From Sphingobacteriales bacterium (GTDB lineage Bacteria; Bacteroidota; Bacteroidia; Chitinophagales; Chitinophagaceae): a DNA stretch of 44,683 bases. The translations under genes were made by a program, and so were the position numbers. Position 1 is the first letter of the stretch. Every line of letters starts with the position of its first letter. Where the stretch lies: NCBI GenBank assembly GCA_027491165.1, contig JAIXWS010000034.1, positions 1-44,683 of the forward strand. The letters are read 5' to 3'. This document shows, piece after piece, positions 15,876 through 24,205 of the stretch. The notes beneath the pieces are model-generated. The model made no database searches and was not told the DNA's origin. It saw only the letters and a program-made list of their open reading frames with translations.

Positions 15876-16582
15876 TCTATAGCAATACCAAGGGTAACAA
15901 TGCTCACCTCAAGGCCTTCTACTTTTTGTAAGGTTGTAATGCAGGACTCTAGGGTTGCGCCAGTTGTTAGTATGTCATCAAGTAGCAACACTCTTTTTCC
16001 TTTGAGTTGTGCACTGTTGCTTAGCCCAAAAACATCTTTCATGTTTTCTGCGCGTTGGGCACGAGATTTGTTTGTTTGACTTTCCGTGTTTTTTATCCTT
16101 ATTAGTGATTGGGTATCCAAAGTAATGTTCAGTATTTCGGCCATACTTGCTGCTATTATTTCACTTTGGTTAAAGCCTCTTTTTTTGACTTTTGTTGGGT
16201 GTAGTGGTACAGGTACAATCACATCAATATCCTTGATCCAGCTTTTGTTTTTTAACATATGGCCCAATCGGCGACCTAGAAACACAGCAATGGGCCTGTG
16301 TTTCTTGTATTTCAAGAGGTGCATTAATCTTTGTAGAAGCCCGCCTTCTCTGAAATATGCATAGGATATTGCATGTTTAAATTTGATTCGGCCAGCGAAG
16401 CGTAGGGCTGTTTCGTTATCTATTCTATCAGCGTCTTTTGTGAGGGGGATTTTGTCGGCACAAACAATACACAGGACATCTTCGTTGCCAACTAAAGCCT
16501 TGTGGCAATCCACACATAGTTTTGGATAAATGAGGTGGAGTAAGCCCCTGCCAATATCTTGAATGACTTTCTTCAAAGGCAA
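15872..16582 (-). CDS. ComF family phosphoribosyltransferase-like protein (TTG start)
   Basis: 236 residues. A four-Cys zinc-finger-like knuckle lies at the N-terminus (Cys23, Cys26, Cys38, Cys41), followed by a type I phosphoribosyltransferase fold. The PRPP-loop block is VLLLDDILTTGATL at about 195-208. ComF proteins act in DNA uptake during competence and have been linked to handling of incoming single strands. No other competence gene is nearby. There is no in-frame ATG at a sensible place. The best start is TTG at 16582, one base after the stop of the polyprenyl synthase gene, so translation is probably coupled. TTG at 16576 is an alternative. Confidence 0.87.
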   Translation of the reverse strand: MPLKKVIQDIGRGLLHLIYPKLCVDCHKALVGNEDVLCIVCADKIPLTKDADRIDNETALRFAGRIKFKHAISYAYFREGGLLQRLMHLLKYKKHRPIAVFLGRRLGHMLKNKSWIKDIDVIVPVPLHPTKVKKRGFNQSEIIAASMAEILNITLDTQSLIRIKNTESQTNKSRAQRAENMKDVFGLSNSAQLKGKRVLLLDDILTTGATLESCITTLQKVEGLEVSIVTLGIAID

Positions 16583-16583
16583 T

Positions 16584-17552
16584 CTATTGTTCGCGGTTCA
16601 GTAATTCAACGGCTAAAGCATGCAAATGACGCTTTTTCTCTTCGGCTACATCTATATCTTCTAAATTTTTAAAGGCTTTTTGCGAATAATATTCTACGGC
16701 TTCTCTGCATCTGGTGTGCGCGCCAGTGGCTTCAAACAATTGTAACATGGCCGGAACCTTTTCTGCATTGTTTTCGGAATGCAACCAAGATTCAATTTCA
16801 GACAATTGCGTTGCGTTGGCTGCCAATAGGGCTTGTATGTGTAAATATGTTTTCTTGTTGGCGATAATGTCCCCGCCCTTTTGTTTGCCTAATTTATTGC
16901 TCGCACCAAAGGCATCCAAGTAGTCGTCTTGCAGTTGAAAGGCAATGCCCAAATTTTTGCCGAATTCATAAATCTTATCACAGTTTTCTGCTGAGGCATC
17001 GGCAACAATGGCGCCAATCTTCATGCTTGCTGCTAATAGAACAGAGGTTTTTAAACTAATCATTTCAATATATTCTTCGCTGGTCACATCATTGCGTTGC
17101 TCAAAATCCATGTCCATTTGTTGCCCATCGCACACTTGAATAGCGGTAGTATTAAATATTGCTAAAACTTTTTTGAAATTAGCCTCTACAAAAGATAAAT
17201 GTTGGTAGGCGTAAATGCTCATAGCATCACCGCCCAATATGCCAGCAGTCAATCCATATTTTGAATGAATGGTCTCAAACCCACGACGCAAAGGCGCTTT
17301 GTCCATAATGTCATCGTGTATTAAAGTAAAATTATGGAACAGTTCAATAGCAATAGCCGCGTGCCATGCGCATTCTTCTATTTGTGTAAACAGCTCGTTG
17401 GCCATGAGGCATGCAGCAGGTCGAACGCGCTTCCCCCCAAGAGACAACAAGTATCGACAAGGGTCATACAGATTAGCAGGTTGTTGCGGAAATAAATCAG
17501 GGGCAATAATTCGTTCTTCGAATTGCTGAACTAGGCTGCGAAATGATTGCAT
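16584..17552 (-). CDS. Polyprenyl (isoprenyl) diphosphate synthase
   Basis: 322 residues, of the trans-isoprenyl diphosphate synthase family. The first Asp-rich motif is DDIMD at 80-84, followed by the Arg pair LRR. The second is DDYLD at 209-213. GGKRVRPA (about 39-46) binds isopentenyl diphosphate. The enzyme condenses IPP with an allylic diphosphate in the cytoplasm; chain length cannot be fixed by eye (geranylgeranyl or longer are both possible). It is followed 1 nt later by ComF. GACATTTG on this strand at 17557-17564 is one base off the -7 consensus and lies only 4 nt before the ATG. Confidence 0.92.
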   Translation of the reverse strand: MQSFRSLVQQFEERIIAPDLFPQQPANLYDPCRYLLSLGGKRVRPAACLMANELFTQIEECAWHAAIAIELFHNFTLIHDDIMDKAPLRRGFETIHSKYGLTAGILGGDAMSIYAYQHLSFVEANFKKVLAIFNTTAIQVCDGQQMDMDFEQRNDVTSEEYIEMISLKTSVLLAASMKIGAIVADASAENCDKIYEFGKNLGIAFQLQDDYLDAFGASNKLGKQKGGDIIANKKTYLHIQALLAANATQLSEIESWLHSENNAEKVPAMLQLFEATGAHTRCREAVEYYSQKAFKNLEDIDVAEEKKRHLHALAVELLNREQ

Positions 17553-17580
17553 ATAACAAATGTCCTATTGTGGGTATTGA

Positions 17581-17622
17581 AAAAAGAAAGGTCTTTACTT
17601 TTTTATCAGTAAAGACCTTTCT
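17581..17622 (-). terminator. Terminator after the thiolase gene
   Basis: A perfect 14-bp inverted repeat (AGAAAGGTCTTTAC and GTAAAGACCTTTCT) with a 10-nt loop. On the minus strand it is followed by a run of T (A-run at 17581-17585), which fixes its direction as ending the thiolase transcript. Confidence 0.88.
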
Positions 17623-17634
17623 GGTCATTATAAA

Positions 17635-18813
17635 TTAAAGGCGTTCAATAACAACCGCACTAGCACCGCCACCGCCATTGCAAATGCCCGCTGCACCGTA
17701 TTGTGCGTTGTTTTGGTTGAGTACATTAAGCAAGGTAACGATGATTCTAGAGCCACTATTGCCCAAGGGATGGCCCAAAGCAACTGCTCCGCCCAATACA
17801 TTTACTTGCTCGTTTTTAAGGTTCATTAACTGGCAATTTACAAGGCCCACTACACTAAATGCTTCGTTTAATTCATAAAAGCTAATGTCTTCCATTTTCA
17901 AACCTGCTTTGGCAACAGCCTTGGGAACAGCTAAAGATGGAGATGTGGTAAACCACTCGGGTGCTTGTTCTGCATCAGCAAAACCTTTGATGCGGGCCAA
18001 TGGTTTAAGTCCGAGCGCCGCCGCTTTTTCAGCACTCATAAGTATAACTGCCGATGCACCATCATTCATGGTTGATGCGTTGGCTGCCGTTACGCTTCCG
18101 TCTTTTATAAAGGCAGACTTAAGTCCTGGAATCTTTTCAAATTTTACATTAAAGGGCTCTTCGTCGCGTGCAAACATTTTGGGTTCGCCCCCGCGTTGGG
18201 GAATCGCAACAGGAACAATCTCGGCGTCAAATTTGCCCTCGCTTACCGATGCTTGGCTTCTGGTATAGCTTTGGATGGCAAAGGCGTCTTGTGCCTCTCG
18301 GCTGATGTTTTTTTCAGCGGCACAAAGTTCGGCCGCGTTGCCCATTGGATAATTGTGGTACACGTCTGTTAGGCCATCTTTTGCAAGGCCGTCTATCAGT
18401 GTAACATTGCCATATTTGTTGCCCCAACGTTGGTTGGGATTATAGAAAGGCACGTTACTCATACTTTCCATTCCACCAGCAACGACCACATCGGCATCGC
18501 CCAGCATAATACTTTGTGCTCCATTCATGATGGCCTTCATGCCGCTTGCGCACACTTTGTTTACCGTAGTGGCAATGACGCTATCGGGTAAGCCTGCAAA
18601 TTTAGATGCTTGACGGGCTGGCGCTTGGCCAAGGTTGGCTTGCATCACACAACCCATGATAACTTCGTTAACCTCTTTTCCATTTAGCCCAATGCGATCA
18701 AGTGCACCTTTAATGGCAATTCCGCCCAGTTGTGTAGCTGAAAAATCTTTTAAAGAACCGCCCCAGCTACCCATTGGGGTGCGCACTGCAGATACAATTA
18801 CTACTTCTTTCAT
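17635..18813 (-). CDS. Acetyl-CoA C-acyltransferase (thiolase)
   Basis: 392 residues, the standard thiolase length. The nucleophile is Cys88 in VNKVCASGMKA. The catalytic His lies in GGAVALGHPLGNSGSR (about residue 348), and the second Cys is in GICNGGGGASA (about 378). The enzyme either condenses two acetyl-CoA or cleaves 3-ketoacyl-CoA; direction is set by context. No other beta-oxidation or butanoate genes are adjacent, so the physiological role is undecided. It is a single-gene unit with a promoter and a terminator of its own. Confidence 0.95.
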   Translation of the reverse strand: MKEVVIVSAVRTPMGSWGGSLKDFSATQLGGIAIKGALDRIGLNGKEVNEVIMGCVMQANLGQAPARQASKFAGLPDSVIATTVNKVCASGMKAIMNGAQSIMLGDADVVVAGGMESMSNVPFYNPNQRWGNKYGNVTLIDGLAKDGLTDVYHNYPMGNAAELCAAEKNISREAQDAFAIQSYTRSQASVSEGKFDAEIVPVAIPQRGGEPKMFARDEEPFNVKFEKIPGLKSAFIKDGSVTAANASTMNDGASAVILMSAEKAAALGLKPLARIKGFADAEQAPEWFTTSPSLAVPKAVAKAGLKMEDISFYELNEAFSVVGLVNCQLMNLKNEQVNVLGGAVALGHPLGNSGSRIIVTLLNVLNQNNAQYGAAGICNGGGGASAVVIERL

Positions 18814-18858
18814 TTGTCTTTTTTGTTAGTTTTTAAGTTTGCCGTTTTAAAACGAGCC

Positions 18859-18866
18859 CAAAGTTA
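18859..18866 (-). promoter_or_regulatory. -7 element of the thiolase gene
   Basis: Minus-strand TAACTTTG is a full match to TAnnTTTG and lies 45 nt upstream of the ATG at 18813. No well-spaced -33 TTTG was found. The rest of the gap to 19085 shows no convincing gene. Confidence 0.5.
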
Positions 18867-19085
18867 AGGTAAATGCCTTTAGTATCTTGCTTCGTCAGGT
18901 ACTTGTGTAGCGTGAATCAGGGAATTGTTAAATTTGTGTAGAACAAAGCAGAACAAGCGGCTTCTTAAAATCCATTGCTATGCGCAACAGCAGGATTCTG
19001 ATCTCGTCTCCAAAATGAACAATATTGCTCCAAGTGCATTATTGAGGATTCTATGCGTCGAATTCCCGAGCGAATATACAGGACA

Positions 19086-19571
19086 TCAAATTGCTTCAAA
19101 ATATCCGGTCTTCTTATTCTTCATCACTTTGTCCCAGTCAAAATAGCGGCCATTCATCGCTACATAAACCCCAATAGGTAGGGTTTGTAAAAATGCTAAA
19201 GCAGCGCCAAGATTGAAAAAACCATCTGAACTACCGAATTTATAAGGAATCATTGCTCCTGTTAAAATAATGGTTTTGTTGATGTTTGCTTGAGCAAGGA
19301 AGGCGGCTGTTTGTGCCATAGTATCCGTACCGTGTGTTATCAATATTTTATCTTCTGGTGCGGTGGCGCAAAAATGCTTTAGGTTTTCACGGTCGGCATC
19401 GGTCATTTCAAGGCTGTCAATCATCATAACTGTTTGCACCTCTATATCCATAGTGCACCTTCCGAGTTCCAGCATTTCGGGAACATGGGTCTCTTCAAAA
19501 TGAAGTTTGCCATTGATCATATCATACTCTTTGTCAAATGTGCCGCCAGTAACCAAAATGCGTATTGCCAT
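19086..19571 (-). CDS. Short asparaginase-domain protein
   Basis: 161 residues, corresponding only to the N-terminal domain of type I/II L-asparaginases (usually about 330). The nucleophile-type Thr11 is in TGGTFD. The second active-site block THGTDTM gives Thr82 and Asp83, and TGAMIPYKF carries the conserved Lys. The chain ends cleanly at DKVMKNKKTGYFEAI. Stand-alone proteins of this size are a recognised group in bacteria, so this is not obviously a truncated pseudogene. Whether they hydrolyse asparagine without the second domain is unclear. It appears to be transcribed alone. Confidence 0.85.
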   Translation of the reverse strand: MAIRILVTGGTFDKEYDMINGKLHFEETHVPEMLELGRCTMDIEVQTVMMIDSLEMTDADRENLKHFCATAPEDKILITHGTDTMAQTAAFLAQANINKTIILTGAMIPYKFGSSDGFFNLGAALAFLQTLPIGVYVAMNGRYFDWDKVMKNKKTGYFEAI

Positions 19572-19786
19572 TTTTTTCTATTTAGGGGGCAAATTACAAA
19601 TTTTCGATGTTGAATTTTGATTCGGGCCCGAAGCATTGTAAAAAAATATAGATTCCAAAAGCTGTAAGCCTCCAATTGGGTGCACAAAATCTAGTTTGAG
19701 TAATATTTTAGGGTCAAACAGGAAAGCCTCGCTTTTTAAACGAATAGAGTTTTGGAATAAATTAATCCTTTCTCATCGCGCACAAT

Positions 19787-19794
19787 TACCTTTG
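19787..19794 (+). promoter_or_regulatory. -7 element of the fused E1 gene
   Basis: TACCTTTG, full consensus, 23 nt before the ATG at 19818. The remaining part of the 246-nt gap (19572-19817) is AT-rich with no other structure that I can support. Confidence 0.55.
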
Positions 19795-19817
19795 CCGTTC
19801 ATTATTTTTTGCTTGTT

Positions 19818-21797
19818 ATGAAGTTCCAAAAAAAGGGATTATCGAAAGAACAATTATTGCGCCTCTATACCGAGTTGCTACGCCCTAGAATGATTGAAGA
19901 AAAAATGTTGGTTTTGCTCAGGCAAGGCCGCATCAGCAAATGGTTTAGCGGTATAGGCCAAGAAGCTATTTCTGTGGGTACAACCCTTGCTTTAGACAAA
20001 GATGAATATATAATGCCGCTACACAGAAACTTGGGCGTTTTTACCGCACGAGAAATTCCTTTTGCCAAATTGTTTATGCAATGGCAAGGCAGTAAGAATG
20101 GCTTTTCAAAAGGTCGTGAGCGTTCTTTCCATTTTGGCACTAATGACTATCATATTTGTGGTATGATTTCGCACCTTGGTCCGCAAATGGCTCTTGCAGA
20201 CGGTGTGGCCTTAGCGCATAAATTAAATAAAGAGAACAAGGTTTCTGTAGCCTTTAGTGGTGATGGTGGCACCAGCGAAGGTGATTTTCACGAAGCGTTG
20301 AATGTAGCAGCAGTATGGGGTTTGCCGGTTATTTTTATTATCGAGAATAACGGTTATGGATTGAGCACGCCTACCAATGAACAGTTTGCCTGTACGCAAC
20401 TTGCTGATCGGGCAGTTGGTTATGGCATGAAAGGAATGACCATTGATGGCAACAACATTTTGGAAGTATACCATACCATTAAAGAGGCCCGCGAATATTG
20501 CATAAAAGAGCAAAAGCCCATTTTAATTGAGTGCATGACTTTCCGCATGCGTGGACACGAAGAAGCCAGCGGTGTAAAGTATGTGCCCAAAGAGCTGTTC
20601 GAGATTTGGGGTCAAAAAGACCCTTTAAGTAATTATGAAGAATTCTTAAAAAAGGAAAATATATTGGATGCTGCCGCCATTGATCAAATGCGCTTAAACA
20701 TTCAAACGGAGATCGAACAAGGTATTGCAGAAGGCTTTGCAGAGCCCATCATTGTGCCCAACACAGAGGAAGAAATGGGGGATTTGTTCAAAGCGCATGA
20801 TGGTGTTGCACGTTTACCGCAAAGCAACAATAGCTCTGAAATGAAAATGATTCAAGCGATTAGTGATGGGCTGAAAGTGGCGATGCGCAAGTATCCCAAA
20901 TTGGTGTTGATGGGACAGGATATTGCAGAATATGGAGGAGCATTTAAAGTAACAGAAGGTTTTGTAGAAGAGTTTGGTAAAGAAAGGGTGCGCAATACGC
21001 CTATCTGCGAAAGCGCTATTGTAGGCGCCGCACTGGGATTATCCTTAAAAGGGTACAAGTCGATGATGGAAATGCAGTTCGCTGATTTTGTGACGGTGGG
21101 ATTTAATCAAATCATCAACAACCTTGCTAAAATTCATTATCGCTGGGGGCAAAATGCGGATGTGGTGGTGCGCATGCCTACAGGTGCTGGCGTGGGCGCA
21201 GGGCCATTCCACAGTCAAAGTAATGAAGCTTGGTTTGTAAAAACGCCAGGGTTAAAAGTAGTCTATCCTTCAACGCCAGAAGACGCAAAAGGCTTGTTAA
21301 TCGCTGCTTTTGACGACCCCAATCCTGTTATTTTTTTCGAACACAAAGCGCTCTATCGCAGCGTCAGCGGGCAGGTACCCGAAGGGGATTATAGCATAGA
21401 AATTGGCAAAGCGCGCAAGGTGCAGTGCGGTAATGATGTTAGCATTATCACTTATGGGGCTGGTGTACACTGGGCTAGCGAATATGCTGAAAAACATCCC
21501 GAAATCTCTATTGATATTTTAGACTTGAGAACGCTGCTCCCCTTAGATTATGACGCCATTCAAGAAACTGTTTTGCGAACAGGAAAAGTCATGATTTTGC
21601 ACGAAGACACCTTAATAGCAGGTATCGGCGGTGAAATTTCAGCATGGATTACAGAAAATTGTTTTGACAAATTGGACGCACCGGTATTGCGCTGCGCAAG
21701 CCTTGATACGCCTATTCCTTTTTCGATAGAATTAGAACAAAATTTCTTGGCGAAAAGCAGAATGGATGAAGTAATGCAAAAGTTGTTGGCATATTAG
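19818..21797 (+). CDS. 2-oxoacid dehydrogenase E1, alpha and beta subunits fused
   Basis: 659 residues from the ATG at 19818. The frame opens at a TTG 9 nt upstream, which I reject because the ATG fits the family better. Residues about 1-330 are an E1-alpha with the thiamine diphosphate motif beginning GDGGTSEGDFHEA (from 148) and ending ENNGYG. Residues about 345-659 are an E1-beta, starting KMIQAISDGLKVAM and including GQDIAEYGGAF and ILHEDTL. The enzyme decarboxylates a 2-oxoacid and passes the acyl group to E2 lipoyl domains. The sequence looks nearest to branched-chain/2-oxoisovalerate E1, but pyruvate cannot be excluded. No E2 or E3 gene lies here. Such fusions are usual in Bacteroidota. 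pssA follows after 50 nt. Confidence 0.93.
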   Translation: MKFQKKGLSKEQLLRLYTELLRPRMIEEKMLVLLRQGRISKWFSGIGQEAISVGTTLALDKDEYIMPLHRNLGVFTAREIPFAKLFMQWQGSKNGFSKGRERSFHFGTNDYHICGMISHLGPQMALADGVALAHKLNKENKVSVAFSGDGGTSEGDFHEALNVAAVWGLPVIFIIENNGYGLSTPTNEQFACTQLADRAVGYGMKGMTIDGNNILEVYHTIKEAREYCIKEQKPILIECMTFRMRGHEEASGVKYVPKELFEIWGQKDPLSNYEEFLKKENILDAAAIDQMRLNIQTEIEQGIAEGFAEPIIVPNTEEEMGDLFKAHDGVARLPQSNNSSEMKMIQAISDGLKVAMRKYPKLVLMGQDIAEYGGAFKVTEGFVEEFGKERVRNTPICESAIVGAALGLSLKGYKSMMEMQFADFVTVGFNQIINNLAKIHYRWGQNADVVVRMPTGAGVGAGPFHSQSNEAWFVKTPGLKVVYPSTPEDAKGLLIAAFDDPNPVIFFEHKALYRSVSGQVPEGDYSIEIGKARKVQCGNDVSIITYGAGVHWASEYAEKHPEISIDILDLRTLLPLDYDAIQETVLRTGKVMILHEDTLIAGIGGEISAWITENCFDKLDAPVLRCASLDTPIPFSIELEQNFLAKSRMDEVMQKLLAY

Positions 21798-21847
21798 TCT
21801 GTTTCGTTTCTAAACCTTATTTTCGATAAAATTAATTAAGCACTTTA

Positions 21848-22612
21848 ATGAAGAACCTGCCCAATATTCTTACGCTTGCAAATCTTTTTTCGGGTTGCAT
21901 TGCTATTGCCTTTATCATGAGTTCGCAGCCCTACTTGGCCACAATTGGCGGAGACCTGCCTTATTGGATTACGGGTACCGAGCAAGCTTATTGGGGCGCT
22001 GTTTTTATTGGACTTGCAGCTGTGTTCGACATGCTCGATGGCTTTGTTGCAAGGGCTTTGCATTTGCATTCTCCAATTGGCAAAGACCTCGATTCTCTAG
22101 CAGATGTGGTGAGTTTTGGCGTTGCGCCCTCCATGATTCTATTTAAAATGCTTTGGGCGGCAAATATTGCTCAACCGAATGCCATGGATGTTAGTATGTG
22201 GGCCATGGCACCCGCCTTTTTAGTAGCTTGTTTTGGTGCCTTGCGTTTAGCTAGGTTTAATGTGATGTCCACCTCTGGCAGTAATTTTACAGGCATGCCG
22301 ATACCCGGCATTGGCATCTTAATAGCCTCTTTTCCACTAATCAATTTGTATGTTCCTACGGTTGGGATTTATTTTAAAAACACCTGGGTTTTATATGGCA
22401 TTATTGCTCTAGTATGTTGGTTAATGGTTTCAAAAATTACCTTCTTCAAATTAATGCCTAGTCAATGGAATATAGCAGCGCTTTGGCCTAGGCTAGTATT
22501 GATAATAGGAGCTGTTGCCCTGTTTCCGGTTATTAGTTTTGCTGCCATACCTGCGGCCTTTATGTTGTATGTTGTTTTGTCAATAGTCTATAAAGCGCCC
22601 CTTAAGCAATAG
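21848..22612 (+). CDS. pssA: CDP-diacylglycerol--serine O-phosphatidyltransferase
   Basis: 254 residues, integral membrane. The CDP-alcohol phosphotransferase signature is complete: Asp64-Gly65, Ala68-Arg69, Gly78, Asp82 and Asp86 with exact spacing. Membrane helices occur at about 8-25, 47-62, 112-133, 150-170, 175-198, 203-245. It makes phosphatidylserine from CDP-diacylglycerol and serine, the first step toward phosphatidylethanolamine. The decarboxylase gene is not in this window. A strong terminator follows. Confidence 0.94.
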   Translation: MKNLPNILTLANLFSGCIAIAFIMSSQPYLATIGGDLPYWITGTEQAYWGAVFIGLAAVFDMLDGFVARALHLHSPIGKDLDSLADVVSFGVAPSMILFKMLWAANIAQPNAMDVSMWAMAPAFLVACFGALRLARFNVMSTSGSNFTGMPIPGIGILIASFPLINLYVPTVGIYFKNTWVLYGIIALVCWLMVSKITFFKLMPSQWNIAALWPRLVLIIGAVALFPVISFAAIPAAFMLYVVLSIVYKAPLKQ

Positions 22613-22627
22613 GTATTTTAGGATAAT

Positions 22628-22665
22628 AAAAAGAGCCGCCTCCAGAAACAGAGGCGGCTCTTTTT
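22628..22665 (+). terminator. Terminator after pssA (probably bidirectional)
   Basis: A perfect 15-bp inverted repeat, AAAAAGAGCCGCCTC with GAGGCGGCTCTTTTT, around an 8-nt loop. The A-run and T-run on either side allow it to work in both directions, also ending the convergent radA transcript. The next 160 nt up to 22828 contain nothing that I can support. Confidence 0.92.
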
Positions 22666-22828
22666 ATGTTTTCTTTCTTTTGTGCTTGTGTTCACAGTAT
22701 AAATGTTTGCAAATAGCACTAGTTAAAAACCGGCCGAATAATCAACAAATGCAGTATTCAGGTAACAGTTAATATTGACATGCATGCTAGGAAGATTTTT
22801 GGGCACTAGGGCCTAGGATGAATTATAA

Positions 22829-24205
22829 TTAAAACATCATCCGATAAACGTCTTCAACTTTCGATGCCATTTTTACAGCAATACGATATTGGTCTATTTG
22901 TAGCCCTTTGGCATTGGCTTGTGGTATCAGTATCATATCCATTCCTAGCTTGTCGGCCTCAGCAATGCGTTGCTCAATCCGGCTGACAGCGCGTATTTCG
23001 CCACTCAATCCCACTTCGCCCACCATGCAAATATTAGAAGGAAGCGCTCTGTCCTCGTAAGACGATAGAAGAGCGCACACAAGAGCTAGTTCTATTGAGG
23101 GGTCTTCTACTTTTATGCCTCCAGCAATATTCACAAAAACATCTTTTACCCCAAAATGAAAACCGCCACGCTTCTCTAAAACGGCAAGTAATAATTGCAG
23201 TCTTCGCAAATCTAGTCCGCTTACTGTGCGCTGTGGCGTACCATATACAGCTTGTGTAACTAGAGCCTGCACTTCTATCATTAAAGGCCTAAGCCCCTCA
23301 ATGGTAGCGGCTATTGCTATGCCACTCAAGGGCTCTTTGTGTTGTGCTAATAATATTTCTGATGGGTTGCTGACAGCCCTCATGCCACCTGTCACCATTT
23401 CATAAATCCCCAATTCTGATGTGGAGCCAAAGCGATTTTTAAGTGTGCGCAAAATCCTATAGGCATAATGCCTATCGCCTTCAAACTGCAATACGGTATC
23501 CACCATATGCTCCAATACCTTTGGGCCAGCTATGCTGCCATCTTTGGTGATGTGTCCAATAATGATAACGGGAATGTTAGATGTCTTTGCAAATCGAGCT
23601 AGCTCACCTGCGCACTCGCGCACTTGCGAAACAGAGCCCGCAGACGAAGCAACATAGGGCGACTCCAAAGTTTGGATAGAATCAATAATTAATAAGTTGG
23701 GTTTAATGCGTTGTGCTTCACGGAAAATTGCCGAGGTATCTGTCGCGCTGAGAATAAATAAATTTTCGTTGGGGGCACCCACCCTTTCGGCGCGCATTTT
23801 GATCTGTTGCATGCTTTCCTCTCCCGATACATATAAGGCAATTCCGTTATTCCATTGTAAGGCTGTTTGTAAAAACAAAGTGCTCTTGCCAATGCCAGGT
23901 TCGCCAGCCACAAGCGTAACAGAGCCGGGCACTAGGCCACCCCCCAAGGTGCGATTCAATTCGATGTCTTGTAAAACAATTCGTGGCTCATCGCTTACAA
24001 TCACGTCGTCCATGCGGTGAGCTTGTTTGGCTTCTTTGCTTTGCGCCTCCCAGACAAAGGCTTCTTTTTCTGTGGTTTTATCTTCTCGCTGAACCACTTC
24101 TTCTACATAACTATTCCATGCCCCACAAGACGAACATTTGCCTGTCCACTTGGGTGTTTCGTGTCCGCACTGTTGGCAAAAAAATGCTGTTTTTGTTTTG
24201 GCCAT
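22829..24205 (-). CDS. radA: DNA repair protein RadA
   Basis: 458 residues, full length. Domains in order: N-terminal zinc finger (Cys10, Cys13, Cys24, Cys27), RecA-like ATPase with Walker A GEPGIGKST at 101-109, the RadA-specific KNRFG motif at 256-260, and a C-terminal Lon-protease-like domain (about 290-455). RadA is a branch-migration helicase that helps RecA-mediated recombination and repair. Its ATG shares one base with the TAA of the upstream peptidase gene (TAATG), so the two are translationally coupled. Confidence 0.97.
   Translation of the reverse strand: MAKTKTAFFCQQCGHETPKWTGKCSSCGAWNSYVEEVVQREDKTTEKEAFVWEAQSKEAKQAHRMDDVIVSDEPRIVLQDIELNRTLGGGLVPGSVTLVAGEPGIGKSTLFLQTALQWNNGIALYVSGEESMQQIKMRAERVGAPNENLFILSATDTSAIFREAQRIKPNLLIIDSIQTLESPYVASSAGSVSQVRECAGELARFAKTSNIPVIIIGHITKDGSIAGPKVLEHMVDTVLQFEGDRHYAYRILRTLKNRFGSTSELGIYEMVTGGMRAVSNPSEILLAQHKEPLSGIAIAATIEGLRPLMIEVQALVTQAVYGTPQRTVSGLDLRRLQLLLAVLEKRGGFHFGVKDVFVNIAGGIKVEDPSIELALVCALLSSYEDRALPSNICMVGEVGLSGEIRAVSRIEQRIAEADKLGMDMILIPQANAKGLQIDQYRIAVKMASKVEDVYRMMF

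Noticed and set aside
18925-19146. 73-codon open frame in the gap between thiolase and asparaginase genes
   Set aside because: It overlaps the 3' end of the asparaginase gene on the other strand and its translation has no protein-like pattern.
22679-22828. Palindromic fragments (GCATGC, GGCC-type) before the radA end
   Set aside because: Short restriction-site-like symmetries with no larger organisation; they lie downstream of two convergent genes.
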